A DNA stretch of 39,790 nucleotides from a virus: the IMG/VR virus record IMGVR_UViG_3300042691_022216, positions 1 to 39,790 of that record. The stretch is one strand, 5' to 3'. Under the pieces are notes generated by a model, which had not been told where the DNA came from, searched no databases, and saw only the letters and a program-made list of their open reading frames with translations. Below are positions 1-8,227 of the stretch, piece after piece (position 1 is the stretch's first letter; each line of letters begins with the position of its first letter). A program made the translations under genes and the position numbers.

Positions 1-1
1 A

Positions 2-1435
2 TTAAGTTTGGGGTTTAGTTACGAACAACTTAATCATCTTACTTTAGATTATGCCAAAGCAATGGGAGGTTTATCTGAACAACAACAAAGAGATTCAAAA
101 TACACAGCTAAACTGGTTGCAGAATACGGAAAAGAATTAGACCTACTATCTAAAATTACAGGTAAGAGTAGAGAGCAGATACAGAAAGATCTAGAAAAAC
201 AAACTCAAGAATCTAACTGGAAAGCATTTATGGCATCAAAAGATGAAAAAACAAGATTAAAATTAGAAAAAGTTCTTAAAGATGTTACTGCGGTCTACGG
301 AGAAGCTGGAGGAGATATTGCCAAGGCAAGGGCTATGGGGTTTGCTGTTCAAAGTGAAGCGGGCCAGATGCTATATTCTCTAGCAACAAACGCAGGACGG
401 TCTATTGATCAAATGATTGACAGCGCCAGCAATGGATCTGTATCAGTAAAACAAATTGAAGAAGAGTCGTCAAGACGACAGGCCAAATTACAAATGGAAT
501 TAGCCAAAGCATACCCTCAACTGGCAAGTGTATTTCAGGCATTAGCATTACAAGGTGATCAAACATATGCAAAAATTTCAGTAATGCCAGAAGTATACGC
601 AAGATTAACAAATGCAAATATAACCAGTGAAGAACAACTGTATCGAGTAATTGAAGCAGAAAAAATAAGACTTAAAAGTATTGAAGATGCAACTGCGGCT
701 AATCAAGCAGAATTACAAGCACAATTAGCGTCAGAAGAACAATTAAGGAAATTGGCAATAACATTAGGTCAAGCATTAAGTCCATTAATTGCTGGAATTG
801 TTATACCGACTCTTAATTATTTAAACGAAAATCTTGGTAAAGTCATTGTTACGTTACGAGATTGGGTTCCAAAAATTATACAATTTATAAATGATCTGTT
901 TTCTCCTTCAGGGCGAGAAAAAATAATGACCGACATTGCAGAATTTTTAAAAGGTCTATTTGGAAAAATATGGGAAATGGTTAAACCTAGTTGGGCAGAT
1001 ACTGCTGGCAAGGTAGCGTCAACTGCCGGATATACACTGGCAGGAGCAGGGGCAGGAGCAGTTACTGGTGCAACAATAGGCATGCTAGGAGGTCCAGGCG
1101 GCGCAGCCGTAGGCGCTCTTGCAGGAGCAATAACTGGTCTGATTGCTGGCATGTTCCAAAATTTTGTCTCAAGGGATGATGGTAGTTTAGGAGCAACAGG
1201 ACAACCATTTGAAGATTTTGGCAAAGGAACTCCTGCAATGCTACACGGTACAGAAGGTGTTTTCAAACCGGAACAAATAGCCGGTCTAATGTCTGCCAAC
1301 ACCGCAGAAACTTTAAGAACCGTTGCACAGAACTTAAATACAGCAGAGATGGTTGCACAACTAAAGATCATTGCCGAAAACTCACGTAGAACTTATGATG
1401 CAGTATTAGGCATATCTGGCGATGCATTTGCATAA
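2..1435 (+). CDS. Tail tape-measure-like protein, C-terminal part (5' end outside window)
   Basis: The frame is open to the window edge; the first usable codon is a TTG at 8, so the real start almost certainly lies upstream. The visible ~475 residues are mostly alpha-helical and Gln/Glu/Lys/Ala-rich (about 1-300). A Gly/Ala-rich hydrophobic stretch follows (about 335-385, glycine-zipper-like, with AGAGAGAVTGATIGMLGG). Then comes the segment FGKGTPAMLHGTEGVFKPEQ, which resembles the 'G.GTPA.LHG.E.V.P' motif near the C-terminus of many phage tail tape-measure proteins. The role would be setting tail length and occupying the tube lumen. It sits directly before portal gp20, where T4 has gp19, so the order differs from T4. 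An internal virion protein is an alternative. Family assignment rests on motif recognition only. Confidence 0.55.
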   Translation, partial: LSLGFSYEQLNHLTLDYAKAMGGLSEQQQRDSKYTAKLVAEYGKELDLLSKITGKSREQIQKDLEKQTQESNWKAFMASKDEKTRLKLEKVLKDVTAVYGEAGGDIAKARAMGFAVQSEAGQMLYSLATNAGRSIDQMIDSASNGSVSVKQIEEESSRRQAKLQMELAKAYPQLASVFQALALQGDQTYAKISVMPEVYARLTNANITSEEQLYRVIEAEKIRLKSIEDATAANQAELQAQLASEEQLRKLAITLGQALSPLIAGIVIPTLNYLNENLGKVIVTLRDWVPKIIQFINDLFSPSGREKIMTDIAEFLKGLFGKIWEMVKPSWADTAGKVASTAGYTLAGAGAGAVTGATIGMLGGPGGAAVGALAGAITGLIAGMFQNFVSRDDGSLGATGQPFEDFGKGTPAMLHGTEGVFKPEQIAGLMSANTAETLRTVAQNLNTAEMVAQLKIIAENSRRTYDAVLGISGDAFA

Positions 1436-1449
1436 TTTGGAGTCAAATT

Positions 1450-3162
1450 TTGAGTTGGAAAAAATATTTTACACCAGTTGATACTACTGGACAGATGAGT
1501 GTTATATCATCTGGAGCCTCGAGACCTAATATGTCTCGTACTAATTACAGCAGTTATCTCCCTGATGTATACAGCGGGCATCCTAATCGTTTAGAACGTT
1601 ACGGTCAATATGATTCAATGGATACTGACAGCGAAGTTAATGCCGCTTTTGATATTCTTGCTGAATTCTGCACACAGATGAACGATGAGAACGGAACACC
1701 GTTTCAAGTATTTTTTAAAGAACAGGCAACTAGTACTGAAGTTAAAATTATTAAAAAGTATCTACAGCAGTGGACTAAACTTAATAAATTTCAAACACGA
1801 ATTTTTAAAATGGTGCGTAATGCCTTTAAGTATGGAGACGTATTCTTTATTCGTGACCCTGAAACACAAGCATGGTTTTATGTAGACCCACAAAAAGTTG
1901 ATAAAGTTATTGTTAACGAAAGTGAAGGTAAAAAACCTGAACAATATGTATTGCGTGATCTTAATGTAAATTTTCAAAACTTAACTGTTACTGCAATTAA
2001 TCCTACTAATCAAAACGTTACTCCGGGCGGAACTGCGTACCTCACAGGTGGCGCCCAACAAAAAGGCATGGTTGGCGGCTTTGGTGGACAAGCAGGCGCC
2101 GGCGGACGATTTTCAAATAACATACAACAATGGGCAATTGATGCAAAGCACGTTATTCACTTGTCAATGAGTGAAGGTTTAGACAATAACTTTCCGTTTG
2201 GTAACAGCCTAATGGAGACTATTTTTAAAGTCTACAAACAAAAAGAATTACTTGAAGATGCCATCATCATCTATCGTGTACAACGTGCGCCAGAGCGTAG
2301 AGTATTCTATATTGACGTAGGTAACATGCCTAGTCACTTGGCCATGGGCTTTGTGGAACGTGTTAAAAATGAAGTAAATCAACGCAGAATACCAAGTGCC
2401 GCAGGTGGCGGCCAAAGTGTTATCGACAGTAGTTACAATCCGTTAAGCATTAATGAAGACTATTTCTTCCCACAAACCGCAGAAGGCCGAGGATCTAAAG
2501 TTGAAATTTTGCCAGGCGGTACTAATCTAGGTGAAATTGACGATTTACGCTATTTTACTAATAAGCTATTTAGGGCTTTGCGTATTCCTAGCAGTTACTT
2601 ACCTACCGGTCCTGATGACGGGGGATCATCATTTAATGATGGTCGAGTAGGAACTGCTTACATACAAGAATTACGCTTTAACAAGTATTGTGAACGCTTA
2701 CAATCTTTAATTAACGAACAATTTGATACAGAATTTAAACTGTATCTATACAATAAAGGCATTAACGTAGACAACAATTTGTTTGATCTTAAGTTTAATC
2801 CTCCCCAAAATTTTGCCGCTTACCGTCAAGCAGAAATGGATACTGCTCGTGTAGGCACATTTGCTTCTATCGTTGAGATTCCTTTTGTAAGTAAACGCTT
2901 TGCTCTTAAGAGATTCTTGGGTATGACACAAGAAGAAATTGCAGAAAACGAAAAACTTTGGAGAGAAGAAAATATCGATCAAGGTACTAATTTAAGTGCC
3001 CAAGCAGAATTACGTAGTGCAGGTATTACTGCAAGCGGAATTCAAGGGGATATTGACAGTCTCGAAGGAGCAACTGAGCCTCCGGAAGATATGGAAGACG
3101 GTGAAACAGGTATGGCTCCAATGCCAAGCACTCCAGAAACTACACCGACTCCTGCGGTATAA
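1450..3162 (+). CDS. 20: Portal vertex protein gp20
   Basis: This is the dodecameric portal at the head-tail vertex, which nucleates prohead assembly and is the DNA channel. The 570 residues match the T4 gp20 family (T4 about 524). Near residues 50-80 is the conserved 'YGQYDSMDTDSEVNAAFDI' region, then 'RNAFKYGDVFFIRDP' and the 'RAPERRVFYIDVGNMP' segment. Next are 'LPGGTNLGEIDDLRYF' and 'LRIPSSYLP', hallmarks of the T4-type portal core. The C-terminus is Pro/Thr/Glu-rich and probably disordered. The start is a TTG; GGAG at 1439-1442, 7 nt upstream, supports it, and no better ATG lies near. First gene of the head module. Confidence 0.95.
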   Translation: MSWKKYFTPVDTTGQMSVISSGASRPNMSRTNYSSYLPDVYSGHPNRLERYGQYDSMDTDSEVNAAFDILAEFCTQMNDENGTPFQVFFKEQATSTEVKIIKKYLQQWTKLNKFQTRIFKMVRNAFKYGDVFFIRDPETQAWFYVDPQKVDKVIVNESEGKKPEQYVLRDLNVNFQNLTVTAINPTNQNVTPGGTAYLTGGAQQKGMVGGFGGQAGAGGRFSNNIQQWAIDAKHVIHLSMSEGLDNNFPFGNSLMETIFKVYKQKELLEDAIIIYRVQRAPERRVFYIDVGNMPSHLAMGFVERVKNEVNQRRIPSAAGGGQSVIDSSYNPLSINEDYFFPQTAEGRGSKVEILPGGTNLGEIDDLRYFTNKLFRALRIPSSYLPTGPDDGGSSFNDGRVGTAYIQELRFNKYCERLQSLINEQFDTEFKLYLYNKGINVDNNLFDLKFNPPQNFAAYRQAEMDTARVGTFASIVEIPFVSKRFALKRFLGMTQEEIAENEKLWREENIDQGTNLSAQAELRSAGITASGIQGDIDSLEGATEPPEDMEDGETGMAPMPSTPETTPTPAV

Positions 3163-3167
3163 TTAGG

Positions 3168-3173
3168 TAAATA
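3168..3173 (+). promoter_or_regulatory. Late promoter TAAATA, predicted leaderless start
   Basis: GGTAAATATT lies just after the gp20 stop. In T4 the late -10 box TATAAATA spans about -13 to -6, so transcription should start 6 nt past the final A, at 3179. That is the A of the next gene's ATG. There is no Shine-Dalgarno sequence between promoter and ATG. Motif seen; start site inferred. Confidence 0.55.
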
Positions 3174-3178
3174 TTAAC

Positions 3179-3421
3179 ATGTTATTACAAGAATTTATTT
3201 ACTTTGAAAAAGATTCTGGAGACCTAAAGTCTAATAATCGCTATGACTCTGATAGAGACACCAGTGTTATTATTAATAAAGACACAAGAAAAATGCGTCT
3301 TACTCTTGAAATGTTAAACAGTTTACGCAAAGCAGGCGATGCTCGAGAACAAGAGACGAAAGAAGATCTTGAATTAGTAAGAATAATGTATGCAATTCCC
3401 GAAGAAGAACCGACGGAATAA
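3179..3421 (+). CDS. Small conserved-type T4-like head-module protein (unknown function)
   Basis: An 80-residue charged protein between portal and prohead core genes. It has many Asp/Glu/Arg, a central 'DTSVIINKDTRKMRLTLEML' stretch and a predicted helix ending in an acidic tail. No signal peptide, membrane segment or catalytic motif is visible. T4-like phages often carry short acidic ORFs (gp67/gp68 type) between genes 20 and 21, so a role in the prohead core is possible, but I do not recognise the sequence firmly. The ATG follows TAAATATT by 3 nt with no ribosome binding site, suggesting leaderless late expression. Confidence 0.7.
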   Translation: MLLQEFIYFEKDSGDLKSNNRYDSDRDTSVIINKDTRKMRLTLEMLNSLRKAGDAREQETKEDLELVRIMYAIPEEEPTE

Positions 3422-3450
3422 TATTGTACTTTAACATTATTGACGTCAAA

Positions 3451-3457
3451 CTAAATA
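3451..3457 (+). promoter_or_regulatory. Late promoter CTAAATA (distal)
   Basis: CTAAATATTTT lies upstream of the gp67-like gene. The predicted start is near 3463, giving a ~142-nt leader. It matches the other TAAATA elements in the window. A second copy (GTAAATA) lies closer to the gene at 3557-3563. Confidence 0.45.
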
Positions 3458-3507
3458 TTTTGACAGAAAAAAACCTCAAAATGGGTTATAAATTTCCTGA
3501 CTGTTGT

Positions 3508-3525
3508 CAAAAACGACCGTTTTTG
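3508..3525 (+). repeat. Perfect inverted repeat in gp67-like leader
   Basis: CAAAAACG at 3508-3515 and CGTTTTTG at 3518-3525 are perfect 8-bp complements with a 2-nt spacer. It lies between the two late-promoter motifs upstream of the gp67-like gene. It could be a protein-binding operator or an RNA hairpin; there is no terminal U-run typical of a terminator. Confidence 0.5.
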
Positions 3526-3556
3526 GCCTATTTCGCATAAGTAAATCATCTTGGCT

Positions 3557-3563
3557 GTAAATA
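3557..3563 (+). promoter_or_regulatory. Late promoter GTAAATA (proximal), inside an inverted repeat
   Basis: GTAAATA lies in the loop of the inverted repeat GGCTGT (3553-3558) / ACAGCC (3570-3575). The predicted start is near 3569, giving a ~36-nt leader that carries AGGAG at 3591-3595 before the ATG at 3605. The overlap of promoter and repeat could be coincidence or a binding site. Confidence 0.4.
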
Positions 3564-3604
3564 ACATTGACAGCCTTGCCAGTCTAATATAGGAGAAACC
3601 CGCA

Positions 3605-4630
3605 ATGTCTAAAAAGTTTGAACAACTTCTAGATTATCTTGTCAACGAGGAAATGGACAAGGCAAACGAATTATTCCATGAGATCGTTGTAGAAAAATCT
3701 AGAGAAATTTATGAAAATATGATAGCTGAAGAAGCAGAAGAAGAATCTGTTGACGAAGCTGATAATGCAGATGATGCAGATGAGTCTGTTGAAGAAGCAG
3801 ATGAAGATGTAGAAGAAGATGAGTCAATTGAAGAAGGCTTTGGTGCTGACGACGATGCACCTGCCGATGATGAGACATCTATGTCTATTGGCGGTGATGG
3901 TGATGCCAGTGACGATTTTTCTGCAGATGTAGCAGCCCCAGATGATGATAATCAAGCAGCTGGTGGAGATATGAGCGCAGGTGAAGAACAAATCATCGAC
4001 ATTCTTACTCAACTAAAACAAGAATTCCAAGACATCGTTCAAAGCCACGGCAGTGAAGACGAACCAGCAGAACCAACTTTTGGTGATGATGATTCTGCTC
4101 CTGCAGATGATGACAGCCAAGACGATGATGAAGACAAACCAGATGCAGAAAGCATGGGACAACCAATGCGTGAGTATGTAGAAACTGTCGGTAACGATTG
4201 GCATAAAAACAGCATGAAGTCACCTGGCCCAGTTGGTTCTGGTCGCGGCGACAAAGCTGGTCAAGCTACTGAAACAAATACAAAGAGTCCTGGATTACAA
4301 AATCCAAAAGGACGTCCTACAACAACTGCTAGTGCAAAAAATATTGCACAAGGCGGTACTGGCGTAGGAGAAATGAGTGGTACAAGCCCAAATGCAGACA
4401 AAGGTTCACGTGGCCTAGTTGGCAGTACAAAGGGTGAGTTTACAAAAGGTGTTGAAAAGAACCTATCTAGCAGTTCAAAATCTAGCTTTGGTAACGGATC
4501 TTCACTAAACAAAGTTCCACAAGGCAACAAGACAGGTGAAGGTGCTCCAGTTGGTTCTGGTTCCGGCGACAAAGCTGGCCAAACAGGCGGAAACACAAAT
4601 ACACGTTCACCAGTTGATAGAAAGTTTTAA
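3605..4630 (+). CDS. Prohead core protein, gp67-like, strongly extended
   Basis: The first ~45 residues (MSKKFEQLLDYLVNEEMDKA, then ELFHEI and repeated Glu) resemble the short helical N-terminus of T4 gp67 (PIP), an internal scaffold-core protein cleaved by gp21. Residues ~45-185 are extremely acidic (Asp/Glu runs), as in gp67. Unlike the ~80-residue T4 protein, this one is 341 aa. It has an added Gly/Ser/Lys/Thr-rich, basic, low-complexity C-terminal half (~190-341). That half contains a duplicated segment (PVGSG.GDKAGQ, DNA at about 4229-4290 and 4547-4610). AGGAG 9 nt upstream supports the ATG. Position between gp20 and gp21 fits gp67. Its core role is inferred from charge, place and N-terminal similarity. 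Confidence 0.65.
   Translation: MSKKFEQLLDYLVNEEMDKANELFHEIVVEKSREIYENMIAEEAEEESVDEADNADDADESVEEADEDVEEDESIEEGFGADDDAPADDETSMSIGGDGDASDDFSADVAAPDDDNQAAGGDMSAGEEQIIDILTQLKQEFQDIVQSHGSEDEPAEPTFGDDDSAPADDDSQDDDEDKPDAESMGQPMREYVETVGNDWHKNSMKSPGPVGSGRGDKAGQATETNTKSPGLQNPKGRPTTTASAKNIAQGGTGVGEMSGTSPNADKGSRGLVGSTKGEFTKGVEKNLSSSSKSSFGNGSSLNKVPQGNKTGEGAPVGSGSGDKAGQTGGNTNTRSPVDRKF
4229..4610 (+). repeat. Direct repeat pair inside the gp67-like gene
   Basis: Copies of roughly 60 bases at about 4229-4290 and 4547-4610 both begin CCAGTTGGTTCTGGT and encode PVGSG(R/S)GDKAGQ followed by N-T-(K/R)-S-P. The coordinates span both copies and the DNA between them. This suggests the long C-terminal tail grew by internal duplication. 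Confidence 0.7.
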
Positions 4631-4643
4631 TTAGAGATCGTTA

Positions 4644-5273
4644 ATGAAACTATCTTATCTACGAGAACATTTAAGTTTTGATCAGGCAGGGGTTGTATTA
4701 GAGTCTGACGACAAGGAAGGCAAAAATCTTTATCTTAAAGGTATTGCTATTCAAGGCGGCATTCGTAATCAAAACCAGCGGGTTTATCCAGTTCGAGAAA
4801 TCGAGAATGCTGTTAAGACTCTCAACGACCAAATTCAAAATGGTTACAGTGTATTAGGTGAGGTAGATCATCCTGATGATCTTAAAGTTAATTTGGACCG
4901 AGTAAGCCATATGATCACAAACATGTGGATGGAAGGTCCTAACGGATATGGCAAAATGAAGATTTTGCCAACTCCAATGGGTAATTTAATTCGTACTATG
5001 CTTGAAAGCGGCGTAAAACTTGGTGTAAGTTCTAGAGGAAGCGGAAACGTTGATGAGAGAACTGGCGAAGTAGCCGAATTTGAAATTATTACAGTAGACG
5101 TAGTTGCCCAGCCTTCAGCGCCAGGAGCTTATCCTACACCGGTTTATGAACATCTTTTAAATGCAAGAGGTGGTAGTAGAGCGTTTAGGGTGGCGCAAGA
5201 AGTACAACAAGACCCAAAAAAAGACAAGTATCTCCGCGAGGCGATGCTTAACATAATCAACGGTTTGAAATAA
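4644..5273 (+). CDS. 21: Prohead core protease gp21
   Basis: A serine protease (T4 prohead protease family) inside the prohead that cleaves scaffold, core proteins and gp23 during maturation. The 209 residues match gp21 (T4 212). Visible are 'YPVREIENAV', the catalytic-His block 'LGEVDHPDD' (His76) and the catalytic-Ser block 'GVSSRGSG' (Ser129/130). The 'DVVAQPSAPGAYP' strand follows. The C-terminus (LREAMLNIINGL) is likely an autoprocessed tail. It lies between gp67-like and gp22, as in T4, with 13 nt after the preceding stop. Confidence 0.95.
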   Translation: MKLSYLREHLSFDQAGVVLESDDKEGKNLYLKGIAIQGGIRNQNQRVYPVREIENAVKTLNDQIQNGYSVLGEVDHPDDLKVNLDRVSHMITNMWMEGPNGYGKMKILPTPMGNLIRTMLESGVKLGVSSRGSGNVDERTGEVAEFEIITVDVVAQPSAPGAYPTPVYEHLLNARGGSRAFRVAQEVQQDPKKDKYLREAMLNIINGLK

Positions 5274-5286
5274 CCGGAAGGAGAAC

Positions 5287-6378
5287 GTGATGTTGGACGC
5301 ATTCAAACAACTAGTTGAGTCAGGCGTGATGACCGTGGAAACACAATCCGTTATCGAGTCTGCCTTCGCTAAAAAAATTCAAGAGAATCGCGACCAAGTC
5401 ACCGCTGAACTTCGTGAAGAATTTGCACACAAGTATGAACACGATAAAGGTGTCATGGTTGAAGCAATCGACAAGATGTTGAGCGAGAGATTGGCCGCAG
5501 AAATGGCTGAACTTGCAGAAGATAAGAAATCTTTAGTAGAAGCTAAAGTTGCTTATCAACATAAAATGAAATCTGATGCGAAAGTATTAGAATCGTTTGT
5601 GCTAGGTCAGCTAGGAAAAGAATTGGTAGAATTCCAAAATGATCGTCAGAAAGTTTCGGAAAACTTCCAGAAACTCGAGCAGTTCGTGGTTCACGCACTT
5701 GCAAGAGAAATCAGTGAATTCGCAGCCGATAAGCGTGATTTAGCAGAGACCAAGGTTAAACTTGTTCGCGAAGCTAAAACACAATTTGAAGCTATTAAGA
5801 AGCAGTTCATTCAACGTAGCGCCGCAGTAGTTCAAGAAGCAGTCACTACCAAATTAACTTCTGAGATGAAACAACTCAAAGAAGATATTGATAGTGCCCG
5901 CGAGAACAGCTTTGGTCGCCGCCTGTTTGAAGCATTTGCCCAAGAATATTCTACATCTTACCTTAACGAAAAATCCGAAACAAGTAAATTGTTACAGATT
6001 ATCCAAAAGAAAGATCAAGAATTAGCTGAAGCAAAGCAAGTCGTAGCAGAAAAAAGCACTATCGTAGAATCTAAAGACCGCGAAATTCGCATTACTAAAG
6101 ATTTGATGGAGCGCAAAGCTGTAATGGCAGAAATGCTAGCACCTTTAAGTGCCGACAAAAAAGAAGTTATGCAATCGTTGTTAGAAAGTGTAAAAACTTC
6201 CAGACTTCGTGATGCATATGACAAATACCTACCAGCAGTAATTGAAGGCGAGAAGAAGAAGACAACTCAAAAAGTTGCTTTAACAGAGAGCACCGAAATC
6301 ACAGGCGATAAAGAGAGCAAGCCAGAGGTAGGCTTCGATAACATTTTAGATATCCGCAAGTTAGCGGGACTAAAATAA
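5287..6378 (+). CDS. 22: Prohead scaffold protein gp22
   Basis: The main internal scaffold of the prohead, degraded by gp21 before DNA packaging. The 363 residues are almost entirely alpha-helical and rich in Glu, Lys, Ala and Gln, with long coiled-coil-like heptads (about 40-280) and only two Gly-rich breaks. This is the composition of T4 gp22 (269 aa), and it lies exactly between gp21 and gp23. The C-terminus ends 'DNILDIRKLAGLK'; similar LAG(I/L) tails occur in gp22 of other T4-like phages, as I recall. GGAAGGAG just upstream supports the ATG. Confidence 0.9.
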   Translation: MMLDAFKQLVESGVMTVETQSVIESAFAKKIQENRDQVTAELREEFAHKYEHDKGVMVEAIDKMLSERLAAEMAELAEDKKSLVEAKVAYQHKMKSDAKVLESFVLGQLGKELVEFQNDRQKVSENFQKLEQFVVHALAREISEFAADKRDLAETKVKLVREAKTQFEAIKKQFIQRSAAVVQEAVTTKLTSEMKQLKEDIDSARENSFGRRLFEAFAQEYSTSYLNEKSETSKLLQIIQKKDQELAEAKQVVAEKSTIVESKDREIRITKDLMERKAVMAEMLAPLSADKKEVMQSLLESVKTSRLRDAYDKYLPAVIEGEKKKTTQKVALTESTEITGDKESKPEVGFDNILDIRKLAGLK

Positions 6379-6400
6379 TTAATATTCAAGGAGACAGAAA

Positions 6401-7582
6401 ATGTCACAACTATTAAATGAAAGATGGTCAGAGACCAAAGACGCTCTACTTGAAGGCCTATCCGGTACCCGCAAGTCGAGCATGAGTGTTTGTTTAGAAA
6501 ACACACGTAGATATCTAGCAGAAAGTGCAACTACTGGTGCAACAAGCTCCGGTAACATTGCAACACTTAACCGTGTTATTCTTCCAGTTATCCGTCGTGT
6601 TATGCCAACAGTTATTGCCAACGAAATCATCGGCGTTCAGCCAATGACTGGCCCTGTTGGACAAATCCACACTCTACGTGTACGTTACGCAGATACATCA
6701 TCTGGTGACAGCGTAGTTGCGGGTGATGAGGCATTAAGCCCATTCAAGATTGCTGCCGCTTATTCTGGTAACAACGTTGATGGAACACCAAAGGCTAACA
6801 CCACTGCTGTTCTAGAAGGTCAACCAGGCAAGCGTATGAGCATTCAAATCTTGAAAGCTCCAGTTGAAGCGAAAAGCCGCAAGCTATCCGCTCGTTGGAC
6901 TTTTGAGGCTGCACAAGATGCACAAGCCATGCAAGGTATTGACATCGAAGCAGAAATCATGGCTGCTCTAGCACAAGAAATCACTGCTGAAATTGACCAA
7001 GAGATTCTACAATCTCTACGTACTCTAGCTTCAGTTGAGCAAACATATGACCAGTCACTAGTTTCTGGTACAGCTACGTTCGTAGGTGATGAGCATGCCG
7101 CTCTAGCTATCCAAATCAACCGTGTTGCTAACTTAATTGCTCAGCGTACACGTCGTGGTGCGGCTAACTGGGCTGTTGTTTCTAACCAAGCTCTTACAAT
7201 TCTACAAAGTGCTACAACTTCTGCGTTCGCAAGAACAACAGAAGGTACATTCGAAGCTCCTACAAACACCAAGTTTGTTGGTACATTGAATGGCGCAATG
7301 AGAATTTATGTTGACGCATATAAGACAGACAGCGATGACAACAACCAAGTATTAGTTGGATACAAAGGTACTAGCGAAGCAGATGCTGCCGCGTTCTATT
7401 GCCCATACATTCCTCTAATGTCTTCTGGTGTTGTTCTTGACCCAGCAACATTCGAGCCAGTAGTTGGCTTCCTAACACGTTACGGTTATGTAGAGTTGAA
7501 CAATACTGCTTCTTCTCTAGGTAATGCCGCTGACTACCTAGGTAAAGTTGCTATCACTAGCGCAACAGTAAGCTTCAAGTAA
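6401..7582 (+). CDS. 23: Major capsid protein gp23
   Basis: The HK97-fold shell subunit of the head. The 393 residues match gp23 with the diagnostic 'LPVIRRVMPTVIANEIIGVQ', 'PMTGPVGQIHTLRVRY', 'KLSARWTFEAAQDAQAM' and the C-terminal 'FLTRYGYVELNNTASSLG'. It is shorter than T4 gp23 (521) and lacks the T4 insertion domain, as expected for many aquatic T4-like phages. The N-terminal ~41 residues are a probable prohead propeptide: 'RRYLAE|S' (Leu39-Ala-Glu41) fits the gp21 consensus (L/I)-x-E. AAGGAG 6-7 nt upstream supports the ATG. The most highly expressed gene here would be expected to have the strong terminator that follows it. Confidence 0.97.
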   Translation: MSQLLNERWSETKDALLEGLSGTRKSSMSVCLENTRRYLAESATTGATSSGNIATLNRVILPVIRRVMPTVIANEIIGVQPMTGPVGQIHTLRVRYADTSSGDSVVAGDEALSPFKIAAAYSGNNVDGTPKANTTAVLEGQPGKRMSIQILKAPVEAKSRKLSARWTFEAAQDAQAMQGIDIEAEIMAALAQEITAEIDQEILQSLRTLASVEQTYDQSLVSGTATFVGDEHAALAIQINRVANLIAQRTRRGAANWAVVSNQALTILQSATTSAFARTTEGTFEAPTNTKFVGTLNGAMRIYVDAYKTDSDDNNQVLVGYKGTSEADAAAFYCPYIPLMSSGVVLDPATFEPVVGFLTRYGYVELNNTASSLGNAADYLGKVAITSATVSFK

Positions 7583-7600
7583 TTTGAAATTACTCAAAAC

Positions 7601-7626
7601 AAAAGGACTCTTCGGAGTCCTTTTTG
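7601..7626 (+). terminator. Rho-independent terminator after gp23
   Basis: Hairpin AAAAGGACTC-TTCG-GAGTCCTTTT with a stable UUCG-type tetraloop and T-run, 19 nt past the gp23 stop. It closes the head operon. Confidence 0.93.
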
Positions 7627-7634
7627 TTTACACA

Positions 7635-7641
7635 ATAAATA
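7635..7641 (+). promoter_or_regulatory. Late promoter ATAAATA
   Basis: ATAAATA lies right after the gp23 terminator. The predicted start near 7647 falls at the base of a small hairpin. It gives a ~64-nt structured leader with AAGGAG (7698-7703) ahead of the ATG at 7711. Confidence 0.6.
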
Positions 7642-7646
7642 ACAAT

Positions 7647-7710
7647 GTTCAAATGAACTTATAGCGGTCGCCACCGCGTAGGCCCAGAACGCTAATCAAG
7701 GAGAAATAAA
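7647..7710 (+). promoter_or_regulatory. Structured 5' leader of the 165-aa virion-type gene
   Basis: Two hairpins are visible: GTTC-AAAT-GAAC (7647-7658) and GCGGT-CGCC-ACCGC (7664-7677). TAGCG (7662-7666) could alternatively pair with CGCTA (7690-7694). The ribosome binding site AAGGAG at 7698-7703 stays outside the first two stems. It could protect mRNA ends or tune translation; I do not recognise a known riboswitch. Confidence 0.4.
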
Positions 7711-8208
7711 ATGGCAAAAGGTATGAAAATCGCAAAAGGTAGTTCACCACAAATTGATGTGTCAATTACCCCAGAGCAAATAAATGTTCCAATTACTACA
7801 ACAACTAACGAAACAGTTTACTTCGGTGGTGTTGGTGGTAATCCAGATGTAGTTAATACGTTAACTATCAAAGTATGGTATAAAGATTCCGACGGTGTTG
7901 CATATTCCGACGGTTATATCGATTCACAAAAAGGTCGAAAACAATTTGTAATAAAGAGTCCTAGCACTTCTACAGTTACAAGGGCTACTCTTACAGCCGT
8001 AACTGCAACGACAGCACTTACCACCGGTCAAATGGCAATTAAGGCTATTAGTAATACTGGTGTTGCTTTTTGGGCCAGTAGAATTACTAACAAATATGTT
8101 TGGAACGGCGATAACCGTTATCGTTATGCAACAGTAAGTAGTGGTACTATAACTGCGGTTGACACTGCAAATGCTACTCTAACTTATGCAGTAGTTCAAG
8201 GTGTTTAA
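7711..8208 (+). CDS. Putative virion structural/decoration protein (unknown)
   Basis: A 165-residue Thr/Val/Gly-rich protein with the alternating pattern of a beta-sandwich, no Cys, no signal peptide and no membrane segment. Motifs include 'VNTLTIKVWYKDSDGVAYSD' and 'NKYVWNGDNRYRYATVSSGT'. It is a single-gene transcription unit between two terminators (7601-7626 and 8228-8250), with its own late promoter and strong AAGGAG. That isolation and the location directly after gp23 suggest an abundant particle protein such as a head decoration protein. I do not recognise a family, so this is inference. Confidence 0.75.
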   Translation: MAKGMKIAKGSSPQIDVSITPEQINVPITTTTNETVYFGGVGGNPDVVNTLTIKVWYKDSDGVAYSDGYIDSQKGRKQFVIKSPSTSTVTRATLTAVTATTALTTGQMAIKAISNTGVAFWASRITNKYVWNGDNRYRYATVSSGTITAVDTANATLTYAVVQGV

Positions 8209-8227
8209 TTAATTTAACCTAGATAAG

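Noticed and set aside
817-1371. 184-residue minus-strand frame opposite the tape-measure-like gene
   Set aside because: Shadow of Ala/Gly-rich coding sequence on plus; no promoter or ribosome binding site.
3481-3540. 19-codon open frame in the gp67-like leader as a real gene
   Set aside because: No ribosome binding site and chance length; kept only as an observation inside the leader finding.
4261-4596. 111-residue minus-strand frame opposite the gp67-like gene
   Set aside because: Pro/Phe-rich mirror of low-complexity plus coding sequence.
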